Below, one piece after another: positions 1 through 5,229 of a stretch of 5,706 bases of DNA. The translations under genes were made by a program, and so were the position numbers. Location of the stretch: positions 1 to 5,706 of the forward strand of contig DASYCT010000368.1 of assembly GCA_036500065.1 (NCBI GenBank). Direction: 5' to 3'. Under the pieces are notes generated by a model that did not search any database, was not told where the DNA came from, and saw only the letters and a program-made list of their open reading frames with translations. Numbering within the stretch: the stretch's first letter is position 1; each line of letters begins with the position of its first letter. This stretch comes from JACMLD01 sp036500065. Its GTDB lineage: Bacteria; Bacteroidota; Bacteroidia; Chitinophagales; Chitinophagaceae.

Positions 1-30
1 ATTTTAAAATCAAACTCAGATCTTAAGCAG

Positions 31-51
31 CCCCCTTCAGGGGGTTGGGGG
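31..51. repeat. G/C-run palindromic intergenic repeat
   Basis: Five C (31-35), the loop TTCA, five G (40-44), TT, then five more G (47-51). The C-run can pair with either G-run. The element ends four bases before the ATG at 56, so it would lie in the leader of that gene. Similar C5-loop-G5-TT-G5 elements are, from general knowledge, common between genes in Bacteroidota. The window starts only 30 bases upstream, so I cannot tell whether it marks the end of a preceding transcript or is just a dispersed repeat. Confidence 0.6.
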
Positions 52-55
52 TGTT

Positions 56-490
56 ATGAAACTCAGACTGGACATAGAAGAAATGGCCGAAGGCTTTTTT
101 GAAGATACCCGCCTGCTCGGTATCATGGCCCCGCTGCGTGATTACCAGTTTTGCTGGCAGCTCAACCATTTGTTTCGTTTCAATTTCCGTATCAACAACA
201 ATATTGAAATTCAACTGCGTAAAAAACAGCGCAATTATTTTTTTACGGTCTTTGATTATCCCGAGCCCGGCACTTCACTCGTGCATTACCTCTATAATAA
301 CAAGTATGACGGCGAATACCTGCTGCCGGAATTCAAGCACATGGATTTTCTCTGGCTTATGAAGGGCGATACGGTAGACCCGGCGCTTTTTGAAAAGATC
401 ACCCGCAGTATCCGGGAGCTGAACGGGGTGCAACTGGTCAATGAGCTGACCAACGAACGGATTAAGAATAAGGGGCAGCTGATATTTTGA
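56..490 (+). CDS. IPExxxVDY family protein
   Basis: A 144-residue cytoplasmic protein of the Bacteroidota-specific IPExxxVDY family, whose biochemical role is not known to me. The family signature is visible in conservative form as LPEFKHMDF at residues 90-98, followed by LWLMKGD. The N-terminal part (FFEDTRLLGIMAP at about 14-26, then YQFCWQLN at 30-37 and RINNNIEIQL at 45-54) also fits the family. There is no signal peptide or membrane segment. The ATG at 56 is chosen because the protein begins as expected for the family (MKLRLDIEE); it has no Shine-Dalgarno sequence, which is normal for the phylum. The next gene starts 66 bases downstream in the same direction, so the two may be co-transcribed. 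From memory, the gene often sits near rnc and pyk in this phylum; that context is not visible here. Confidence 0.88.
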   Translation: MKLRLDIEEMAEGFFEDTRLLGIMAPLRDYQFCWQLNHLFRFNFRINNNIEIQLRKKQRNYFFTVFDYPEPGTSLVHYLYNNKYDGEYLLPEFKHMDFLWLMKGDTVDPALFEKITRSIRELNGVQLVNELTNERIKNKGQLIF

Positions 491-556
491 TTCTCACATT
501 TCTCACATTATTCCCCGGGTACTGTATTTGCATCATTATTATATAAAATCATCTAT

Positions 557-808
557 ATGTGGAAAGAAGCCGATAATAAACTGTACCGTTCGTTTGAGTT
601 CCGGGATTTCTCGCAGGCATTTGCCTTTATGACAAGGGTGGCGCTGGAAGCGGAGAAGATGAACCATCACCCGCTGTGGACCAATGTATATAATAAGGTA
701 GATATCTGGCTGAATACCCATGATGCCGGCGATATCGTTACGGAAAAAGACCGGAAGCTGGCGACTAAAATCGATGCCCTGGTGTCGGAATCCGTTAAAG
801 CCCTGTAG
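557..808 (+). CDS. 4a-hydroxytetrahydrobiopterin dehydratase (pterin-4a-carbinolamine dehydratase)
   Basis: An 83-residue protein of the PCD/DCoH family, which dehydrates 4a-hydroxytetrahydropterin, the by-product of pterin-dependent aromatic amino acid hydroxylases, so the cofactor can be recycled. The signature is clear: EKMNHHPLW with H37, H38 and P39, then VYNKVDIWLNTHD with H55, and the trailing VTEKDRKLA (62-69). The three histidines match the known active-site set. It is shorter than the roughly 100-residue enzymes of other phyla because it starts directly at the first core strand. This is, to my recollection, the usual form in Bacteroidota, so I do not regard it as truncated. No aromatic amino acid hydroxylase gene is in the window, so its partner is unknown. 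It follows the IPExxxVDY gene by 66 bases and converges with the membrane-protein gene 32 bases beyond its stop. Confidence 0.93.
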   Translation: MWKEADNKLYRSFEFRDFSQAFAFMTRVALEAEKMNHHPLWTNVYNKVDIWLNTHDAGDIVTEKDRKLATKIDALVSESVKAL

Positions 809-840
809 CGACAGCCGGTCTCCAAGGTCCCGGGCAATGT

Positions 841-1107
841 TCAACCGTTCCCGGCCCTTTTCCCCTTTTTGCTGAAATAATTGAGCATGGCCCCGATGGA
901 TACCAACGTCCATACCGCTTCGAGCAATACGAAGGGGAGATAGTGAATAAGCGCCGACGCCAGGCAGGAAAGCCCCGCCCCGAGTATATTCAGCAGGATA
1001 TACCAGGCTCCATCCTTTGACATTTTTCCCGCCAGGTTGAGCAGGAAGGCGATAAGCAGGATGGCTACGCCGGAAAAACCTATCCAGTCGTTCAGGTTGA
1101 GGTGCAT
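841..1107 (-). CDS. CBU_0592-like small integral membrane protein
   Basis: An 88-residue protein with three predicted membrane helices at about residues 8-27 (WIGFSGVAILLIAFLLNLAG), 34-54 and 57-78, and a basic tail (SKKGKR). The pattern of LN-x-x-G in helix 2 and P-x-x-x-x-E-x-x-W at the start of helix 3 matches the CBU_0592-like domain, a small widespread membrane domain of unknown function. I place the start at the ATG at 1107-1105 because it puts the protein directly at the amphipathic lead-in to helix 1. An in-frame upstream start (1167) would add 20 residues not typical of the family. The gene is monocistronic here and converges with the pterin dehydratase gene. No convincing terminator lies in the 32-base gap. 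Function cannot be assigned. Confidence 0.75.
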   Translation of the reverse strand: MHLNLNDWIGFSGVAILLIAFLLNLAGKMSKDGAWYILLNILGAGLSCLASALIHYLPFVLLEAVWTLVSIGAMLNYFSKKGKRAGNG

Positions 1108-1173
1108 ACTTACTGATTTGGTATAAGAAGGGTCTTTAATGACTACAGGGCGGTAAAAATAGACCAAAAATTA

Positions 1174-1191
1174 CCCACAAAGTGGTATTGC
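1174..1191 (+). repeat. 18-bp repeat, copy 1 (contains CCAC-AAA-GTGG palindrome)
   Basis: The sequence CCCACAAAGTGGTATTGC is found again, exactly and in inverted orientation, at 4322-4339. Inside it, CCAC-AAA-GTGG is a short dyad. Its first part CCACAAAG (1175-1182) is also mirrored by CTTTGTGG at 1214-1221. It could be a protein-binding site or part of a dispersed repeat. Confidence 0.8.
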
Positions 1192-1218
1192 CCGTTAGCG
1201 CTTATTATCGTCCCTTTG
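1188..1218 (+). promoter_or_regulatory. Possible Bacteroidota-type promoter
   Basis: TTG at 1188-1190, a 20-base spacer, then TCCCTTTG at 1211-1218, one base away from the Bacteroidota -7 consensus TAnnTTTG. It points right, where no protein gene follows for over 350 bases, but a terminator-like hairpin lies about 65-95 bases downstream. The -7 mismatch keeps confidence low. Confidence 0.3.
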
Positions 1219-1224
1219 TGGCGT

Positions 1225-1312
1225 TTTAGTGACAATTATGATCGTTTTTTGATTTCTCAATTGCAGAAGTTTTTTCGTTGCAGCCCCTGTACGCAAGTGC
1301 GGGGGTTTTTAT
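1225..1312 (+). ncRNA. Candidate short non-coding transcript
   Basis: The stretch between the possible promoter at 1188-1218 and the T-tract of the hairpin at 1284-1315 would give an RNA of about 85-90 bases. It contains no meaningful reading frame: the only ATG, at 1239, is followed by a stop after four codons. It has the hexamer TTGCAG twice (1261-1266 and 1278-1283). I do not recognise it as a known RNA family; the boundaries are inferred only from the two flanking signals. Confidence 0.2.
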
Positions 1313-1315
1313 TTT
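1284..1315 (+). terminator. Intrinsic terminator-like hairpin with bulge
   Basis: CCCC (1284-1287) pairs with GGGG (1302-1305) and CGCA (1292-1295) with TGCG (1298-1301). A four-base bulge TGTA lies on the 5' arm and a two-base loop AG closes the stem. It is followed directly by TTTTTATTTT (1306-1315). The T-rich tail gives it a rightward orientation, yet no protein gene feeds into it from the left on this strand. Confidence 0.5.
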
Positions 1316-1453
1316 GGCGCCTACGGCGCCAGGGTTCAACACGGAGATAAAGGAGTTACGGAGTTCACGGAGAAAAAAGCGCTGTGCATAAAAACTCCGT
1401 GCCCTCCATACCTCTGTTTTCCTCCGTGTTAAAAACAAAGCGCCGAAGGCGCT
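1315..1453. repeat. Nested palindromic intergenic element
   Basis: The two ends are small GC-rich hairpins: TGGCGCC-TAC-GGCGCCA (1315-1331) and AGCGCC-GAA-GGCGCT (1439-1453), which also roughly match each other in inverted orientation. Between them is a longer imperfect inverted repeat, arm 1338-1372 against arm 1395-1430. By hand alignment it matches at 28 of 36 positions with one gap, with perfect ends (AACACGGAG/CTCCGTGTT outside, CACGGAG/CTCCGTG inside) and a 22-base centre. Both arms repeat the word ACGGAG. From general knowledge, CACGGAG-rich palindromes of this style are dispersed in many bacterial genomes. It encodes no transposase and lies between the recA promoter and the putative terminator. 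Confidence 0.75.
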
Positions 1454-1524
1454 ACTAAACTCCTCGGGCCCACCAAATTACCCCACCCAAAAAAATTAGT
1501 GATTATTTGCTAATTAAATTAGTG

Positions 1525-1551
1525 TTGATAACAAACTTTATCCTACATTTG
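1525..1551 (+). promoter_or_regulatory. recA promoter (Bacteroidota type)
   Basis: TACATTTG at 1544-1551 matches the -7 consensus TAnnTTTG exactly. TTG at 1525-1527 serves as the -33 element with a 16-base spacer, slightly shorter than usual. Transcription would start near 1557, giving a leader of about 28 bases to the recA ATG. AATTAG/CTAATT words occur at 1494, 1510, 1517 and 1553 around it and may be operator sites. Confidence 0.6.
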
Positions 1552-1584
1552 ACTAATTATTACCTTGACTTAAAATTTACCACC

Positions 1585-2589
1585 ATGTCAAACAACAACG
1601 AAAAGCTCAAAGCTTTAAAGCTTACCATAGATAAAATTGAAAAAGACTTCGGAAAGGGAAGCGTGATGATGATGAATGAAAAATCATCCGAGCCCATGGA
1701 AGTCATCTCCACCGGTTCTATCGGGCTGGATACAGCGCTTGGAATCGGCGGTCTGCCAAAAGGCCGTATCGTCGAAATATACGGGCCGGAATCGACGGGT
1801 AAAACCACCATCGCCATCCATGTCATCGCCGAAGCGCAGAAAAAAGGCGGGATGTGCGCCATCATCGATGCGGAACATGCGTTTGACAGCGCCTATGCCA
1901 AAAAGCTGGGCGTGGATGTGGACAACCTCCTGATCTCCCAACCCGATTACGGTGAGCAGGGCCTCGAAATCGCCGACCGCCTGATCCTTTCAGGCGCACT
2001 CGATGTGGTAGTCATTGACTCTGTGGCCGCCCTCGTACCCAAGGGAGAACTCGAAGGAGAAATGGGCGACAGCAAAATGGGCCTGCAGGCCCGCCTGATG
2101 AGCCAGGCGCTGCGCAAACTCACCGCTACCATCAGCAAAACCAACACCATCTGTATTTTTATCAACCAGTTGCGCGAGAAAATAGGCGTTATGTTCGGCA
2201 ATCCCGAAACCACCACCGGTGGTAATGCCTTGAAATTCTATGCTTCTGTTCGTTTGGACATACGCCGGGTAAGCCAGATCAAGGACGGCGAGGCCGCCGT
2301 GGGCAACCGGGTCAAGGTAAAAGTGGTAAAGAATAAGGTAGCCCCGCCTTTCCGTGCAGCGGAATTTGACCTTGTCTTCGGCGAAGGCATTTCCAAAGTG
2401 GGTGAAATCATTGATATGGGCGTGGAAATGAGCATTGTAAACAAAAGCGGCAGCTGGTTCAGCTACAACGGTGACAAGCTCGGCCAGGGACGTGATACGG
2501 TCAAGCAACTGCTGCTGGACAATCCCAAACTGGCGGATGAAATCGAAGGGAAGATCCGCGAAAAACTAAAAGAGCTGCAAAACGCCTAA
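1585..2589 (+). CDS. recA: Recombinase RecA
   Basis: A 334-residue RecA, the ATP-dependent strand-exchange protein of homologous recombination that also acts as co-protease in the SOS response. The Walker A motif GPESTGKT is at residues 67-74 and the Walker B strand with VVVIDS at 141-146. The catalytic glutamate is in DAEHAF (E97) and the glutamine switch in FINQLR (Q195). The RecA signature ALKFYASVRLDIRR is at 215-228. It is full length, with the short, weakly acidic tail (KLKELQNA) often seen in this phylum. The frame extends upstream to a TTG at 1507, but that extension covers the promoter and is unrelated to RecA. The ATG at 1585 gives the standard MSNNNEKLKALKLTIDKIEK start. The gene stands alone, with its own promoter and a terminator 32 bases after the stop. 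No lexA, recX or other SOS gene is adjacent. Confidence 0.98.
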   Translation: MSNNNEKLKALKLTIDKIEKDFGKGSVMMMNEKSSEPMEVISTGSIGLDTALGIGGLPKGRIVEIYGPESTGKTTIAIHVIAEAQKKGGMCAIIDAEHAFDSAYAKKLGVDVDNLLISQPDYGEQGLEIADRLILSGALDVVVIDSVAALVPKGELEGEMGDSKMGLQARLMSQALRKLTATISKTNTICIFINQLREKIGVMFGNPETTTGGNALKFYASVRLDIRRVSQIKDGEAAVGNRVKVKVVKNKVAPPFRAAEFDLVFGEGISKVGEIIDMGVEMSIVNKSGSWFSYNGDKLGQGRDTVKQLLLDNPKLADEIEGKIREKLKELQNA

Positions 2590-2620
2590 ACATTATTCCG
2601 AAATAAATGGGTTAGTAAAC

Positions 2621-2658
2621 AAACGGCTTCATCGAAAGATGAGGCTGTTTTGTTTTTT
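2621..2658 (+). terminator. recA: Intrinsic terminator of recA
   Basis: A ten-pair stem (2624-2633 with 2638-2647, two G-U pairs) closed by a GAAA tetraloop, extended by three A-T pairs, and followed by TTTTGTTTTTT. It begins 32 bases after the recA stop and isolates recA from the hydrolase gene. Confidence 0.88.
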
Positions 2659-2769
2659 GGCATAAAATTGGTATAACTCATGATCCCACCTATCGTTCGA
2701 ATTCTACCCTACCTGTGAAGCACAACTAACACCATCCTTTTTTTACTACTTACAAGAATATTATTAATT

Positions 2770-4149
2770 ATGAAACAGTTGTACAACTGCCTCAAGGGTA
2801 TTCCATTGCTATGCCTGCTTCAGTGGGTAAATCCCGTATTGTCTCAAGTGCTTACTGCAAGAGCTAATACACCTGTCTACAGTCTTTGCAATGGCTTTTA
2901 CGAATATTTGCCGCAGGGATACACAACGAATAAAAAATACCCCCTGCTGATCAGTTATCACGGCGCGGGTGAAGATGGAGATGGCAGTCCGGGTCAATTG
3001 TCCCGTTTGCTTAATACCGGTATGCCTGCCCTGATTAAAAACGGTCATTTTCCAAACTCATTCACTGTCAACGGCCAGAATTTCCAGTTTATCGTTATCA
3101 TGCCCCAGTTTACCACCAATCCGTTTGAAGTGACCGATTCCGTTTACCTCTATGCTATATCGCATTATTCGGTGGATCTTAACCGCGTTTACCTGAGCGG
3201 CTATAGCCAGGGTGGTGGTAACATTGAAAATTATATCAGCGCCGACCCCAGTTACCCGGCAAAAATAGCTGCGGTAGTGCCGGTGGCAGGTTCCGTTAGC
3301 CTTAACCAGCCCTGGGCACAGGTGATCGCCTCTTCCAATATTCCCATACTCGCCACGCATAACATTGACGATCCTGTTATAGGCGTGAACACCTCTATCA
3401 ATAACATCAACCTTATTAATAATTCGAACCCTCCCCCCAACCCATTGGCGCAACTGGTGGTTTTCACCACGTCTAATGCCTTTAATGATGTCACCCAACA
3501 TGGCGGATGGGATTATACATTCAATCCTTCGGAGTTCACGTTTAACGGGTTGAGCATTTATGAGTGGATGCTGCAATACACCCGCAATCTTACCGCTGCG
3601 TTGCCCATCACACTGGGTTCTTATACCGCGCAACTGAGCAGTCCTTCGGCCGTGAGCGTCAAATGGACTACGGTAACGGAGGTCAACAACAGCCATTTCA
3701 CCATCGATCGTTCGGCCGACGGCAACAGCTTTAACAGCATTGGCACGGTAGCCGCGGCGAACGACGCTAACGGTCACAGCTATAGTTTTATCGATAACCA
3801 TCCGCTGACCGGCAAGAACTATTATCGATTATCGCAGACGGATATTGACGGCAAGACAACTTATTTCAACGTACTGGAAGTAACCGTGACCCCGGCTACC
3901 AGTGGCCTGCGGATAAGCCCCAACCCGGTGAGCAGCTATATTCAACTGGAACTGGTGCATCCCGAAACGGGCGATCTGCAGGTTGTTCTCTCCGATATGC
4001 AGGGACGCGTATTGCAAACCTGGAAATTCACCAAGCAGGATGTGCTTTGGCAACAATCATTGCAAATCGGCAACCTGCCGGCAGGCAATTATACCATTCA
4101 AATCAAAGGAACGACGATAAGGGAAGTACAGGAGTTTATGAAACGCTAA
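2770..4149 (+). CDS. Secreted alpha/beta-hydrolase (esterase-like) with T9SS type A sorting domain
   Basis: 459 residues in four parts. Residues 1-26 are a signal peptide (hydrophobic 11-25, cleavage probably near LSQ). Residues about 35-272 are an alpha/beta-hydrolase of the carboxylesterase/PHB-depolymerase-like type: YPLLISYHGAG (57-67) is the oxyanion-loop strand, G144-Y-S146-Q-G148 is the nucleophile elbow, and D200 or D201 (HNIDDPV) and H244 (QHGGWDYTF) complete a plausible triad. Residues about 279-373 are the fibronectin III-like domain that often precedes T9SS tails (LPITLGSYTAQ, VKWTTVTEVNNSHFTIDRS). Residues 378-459 are a T9SS type A sorting domain (ISPNPVSSYIQL ... NLPAGNYTIQI ... 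FMKR). The product should be exported by Sec and then released or surface-attached by T9SS. The substrate cannot be read from sequence; an ester or carbohydrate-linked ester is likely. It stands alone, 180 bases after recA, and converges with the gene at 4374-4994. Confidence 0.87.
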   Translation: MKQLYNCLKGIPLLCLLQWVNPVLSQVLTARANTPVYSLCNGFYEYLPQGYTTNKKYPLLISYHGAGEDGDGSPGQLSRLLNTGMPALIKNGHFPNSFTVNGQNFQFIVIMPQFTTNPFEVTDSVYLYAISHYSVDLNRVYLSGYSQGGGNIENYISADPSYPAKIAAVVPVAGSVSLNQPWAQVIASSNIPILATHNIDDPVIGVNTSINNINLINNSNPPPNPLAQLVVFTTSNAFNDVTQHGGWDYTFNPSEFTFNGLSIYEWMLQYTRNLTAALPITLGSYTAQLSSPSAVSVKWTTVTEVNNSHFTIDRSADGNSFNSIGTVAAANDANGHSYSFIDNHPLTGKNYYRLSQTDIDGKTTYFNVLEVTVTPATSGLRISPNPVSSYIQLELVHPETGDLQVVLSDMQGRVLQTWKFTKQDVLWQQSLQIGNLPAGNYTIQIKGTTIREVQEFMKR

Positions 4150-4223
4150 TTAGAGCGAAAAGAAGCGAATTAGGCGAAAGGGAGCGGATTAGCATTAATT
4201 CGCTCCCTTTCGCGCGAATTAGC
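4145..4223. repeat. Long hairpin/palindromic repeat at the hydrolase 3' end
   Basis: A perfect 13-bp inverted repeat, GCGAAAGGGAGCG (4174-4186) against CGCTCCCTTTCGC (4201-4213). It continues inward by a G-T pair and ATTA/TAAT to an 18-pair stem with the loop GCAT. Outside it, GCTAATT (4145-4151) is mirrored by AATTAGC (4217-4223), and GCGAATTAG occurs as a direct repeat at 4165 and 4214. The outer left arm overlaps the stop codon of the hydrolase gene. It has no T-tract, so it is not a typical terminator. It may protect the transcript 3' end or be a dispersed repeat. Confidence 0.8.
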
Positions 4224-4229
4224 ATAAAT

Positions 4230-4266
4230 AAAAAAGGGGTCTGAATAGAAATTCAACCCCGTTTTA
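4230..4266. terminator. Bidirectional intrinsic terminator between convergent genes
   Basis: GGGGT-(C)-TGAAT (4236-4246) pairs with ATTCAACCCC (4251-4260), leaving one bulged C and the loop AGAA. Read on the minus strand, the stem is followed by TTTTTT (complement of 4230-4235), a strong terminator for leftward transcripts. Read on the plus strand it is followed by GTTTT, which is weaker. It would end both the hydrolase transcript and that of the convergent gene. Confidence 0.8.
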
Positions 4267-4289
4267 AAATCCAATATCCTATGAAAAAC

Positions 4290-4365
4290 CAATGCAATGA
4301 TAGTCCATTAACGGCAAACCTGCAATACCACTTTGTGGGATTTTTTAAAGTTTTTTATTGCATTG
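4290..4365. repeat. 9-bp inverted repeat flanking 18-mer copy 2
   Basis: CAATGCAAT (4290-4298) is mirrored perfectly by ATTGCATTG (4357-4365). TGCAAT occurs once more at 4321-4326, at the edge of the 18-bp repeat. The arms are 58 bases apart, so this is more likely paired binding sites or chance in A+T-rich DNA than a hairpin. Confidence 0.4.
4322..4339 (-). repeat. 18-bp repeat, copy 2
   Basis: An exact inverted copy of the 18-mer at 1174-1191. Read on the minus strand it ends in TTG-C. The TTG is followed after 20 bases by TATCATTG (complement of 4295-4302), one mismatch from TAnnTTTG: the same geometry as at copy 1. The terminator at 4230-4266 lies just downstream in that direction. Confidence 0.8.
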
Positions 4366-4373
4366 ATTATCAA

Positions 4374-4994
4374 CTATTTTTTGACCAGTTTTTCGGTGAC
4401 AAGCCGGTTGGAATCCTTCTGAAACAGGGTAATAACATAGACGCCCGGTTCCAGCGATGAAACGTCCACAATTTTAAGCCCTGCGGGCAGGCGGCTGCTG
4501 ATAAGCGGTTTTCCGAATTTATCGGCAATTTGCACGTCCAGGGGCCCCTCGCTACGTATAATAAGGGCCTTATCGACGGGGTTGGGATAGAAACGGCAGG
4601 AAATATCTCCCGAAAGCGTAGCGGGAACCATCATCGAATACGCGTAGTATTGTCCCGAAGTAGTTTTGATGCGATAAAATGCCTTGCCTTTGATCGGTGC
4701 GTCGTCAACAAACTCAAAAGCTCCTTTCGCTACGTTCTTCAATACACCGATAGCAGTGAAATCTGTTCCATTGGTGCTTCTTTCCACCGCGAAAAAACTT
4801 TCATCAAGCAATTCACTGGCCTGCCATTTCAATGTTATTTTGTTATTGTCCTTCACCGAGACCTGCAGCCCTTCAACAGGCGCGGCCGCCGAATCTGCTG
4901 TGAGCGGATTCGGGAAAGCGGAAGGCTCCGTTGTTTGGCTGCGGCAAAAAGTCCATTGACTTGCCAGCAGCAAGACTGCAATTATTTTTTTCAT
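4374..4994 (-). CDS. Small secreted protein with fibronectin-like domain and T9SS-type C-terminal domain
   Basis: 206 residues from the ATG at 4994-4992. This start is chosen because it opens a clean signal peptide (MKKIIAVLLLASQWTFCRSQ, cleavage near residue 20); an in-frame start at 5063 would add 23 residues before it. Residues about 43-127 resemble the fibronectin-like module of the hydrolase gene: ITLKWQASE, FFAVERSTNGTDFTAIG, FVDDAPIKGKAFYRIK. Residues 133-206 form a T9SS-type sorting domain: FYPNPVDKALIIRS (135-148), an ADKFGKPL turn, LEPGVYVITL, and a basic end KLVKK. There is no catalytic domain; between signal peptide and module lies only a short Ala/Pro/Ser-rich linker. C17 is not in a good lipobox, so it is probably not a lipoprotein. 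It may be a surface-adhesion or structural protein, or a relic of a larger protein. The gene is single and converges with the hydrolase gene. Confidence 0.82.
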   Translation of the reverse strand: MKKIIAVLLLASQWTFCRSQTTEPSAFPNPLTADSAAAPVEGLQVSVKDNNKITLKWQASELLDESFFAVERSTNGTDFTAIGVLKNVAKGAFEFVDDAPIKGKAFYRIKTTSGQYYAYSMMVPATLSGDISCRFYPNPVDKALIIRSEGPLDVQIADKFGKPLISSRLPAGLKIVDVSSLEPGVYVITLFQKDSNRLVTEKLVKK

Positions 4995-5036
4995 GAAGCC
5001 AGGTTGGTGAATTAGATAATGTGGATAACCTGTTAA

Positions 5037-5063
5037 CAAATACCGTACCAGCCAGTTATTCAA
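5037..5063 (-). promoter_or_regulatory. Possible promoter of the leftward T9SS-tail gene
   Basis: On the minus strand, TTG (complement of 5061-5063) is followed 18 bases later by TATTTG (complement of 5037-5042), a shortened form of the TAnnTTTG element. It would give a leader of about 35-40 bases to the ATG at 4994. The match is imperfect. Confidence 0.25.
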
Positions 5064-5148
5064 CGGTGTAATAGCGGGTTTTTTTATTTTAAAACTGTTA
5101 TTGTTTTCAAAAAGATCGGGTTCAGTTCCTATTACGGTGCAATATGGC

Positions 5149-5229
5149 CGCAGGGTGAGCCGCCCCTGTAGGGCGATCCACCGTTCGGTGCGCAGGGTGG
5201 GTCGCCCTACAGGGGCGGCTCACCCTGCG
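5149..5229. repeat. 34-bp-stem palindromic repeat
   Basis: Arm 5149-5182 is the reverse complement of arm 5196-5229 at every position except one T/G pair (5177 with 5201), around a 13-base centre (5183-5195). Key words are CAGGGTGAGCCGCCCCTG and GTAGGGCGA. It is much more G+C-rich than its surroundings and contains no T-tract, so it is not a conventional terminator. From general knowledge, GGGGCGG/CCGCCCC palindromes with this CCTGTAGGGCG core are dispersed in Bacteroidota genomes. Both strands would make the same structure. Confidence 0.9.

Larger units (their letters stand above)
1108..1584. other. Gene-free intergenic region upstream of recA
   Basis: 477 bases between the divergent membrane-protein gene and recA with no credible protein gene; the open frames inside are products of the palindromic repeat. 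In order it holds an 18-bp repeat copy (1174-1191), a possible rightward promoter (1188-1218), an intrinsic-terminator-like hairpin (1284-1315), a nested palindromic element (1315-1453), and the A+T-rich recA promoter region (about 1490-1584). Confidence 0.8.

Noticed and set aside
491..508. Two tandem copies of TTCTCACAT between the IPExxxVDY and dehydratase genes.
   Set aside because: Only two short copies with no symmetry or known function; probably chance or slippage.
1226..1438. Minus-strand open frame of 70 codons across the nested palindrome.
   Set aside because: It is generated by the repeat sequence and lacks any recognisable domain or plausible start.
1507..1584. N-terminal extension of the recA frame from a TTG start.
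   Set aside because: It spans the recA promoter and leader, and the residues are unlike any RecA N-terminus; the ATG at 1585 fits the family.
1990..2508. Minus-strand open frame of 172 codons inside recA.
   Set aside because: Shadow of the highly conserved recA coding sequence.
3058..3801. Long minus-strand open frame (247 codons) inside the hydrolase gene.
   Set aside because: It is antisense to a gene with clear signal peptide, hydrolase and T9SS domains, and its translation shows no coherent domain.
4281..4460. Plus-strand open frame of 59 codons beginning MKNQCNDSPL, which translates the 18-mer as QYHFVG.
   Set aside because: Its second half is antisense to the well-supported T9SS tail of the 4374-4994 gene, it crosses the 18-bp repeat, and I recognise no family. 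The 18-mer is better explained as a DNA element.
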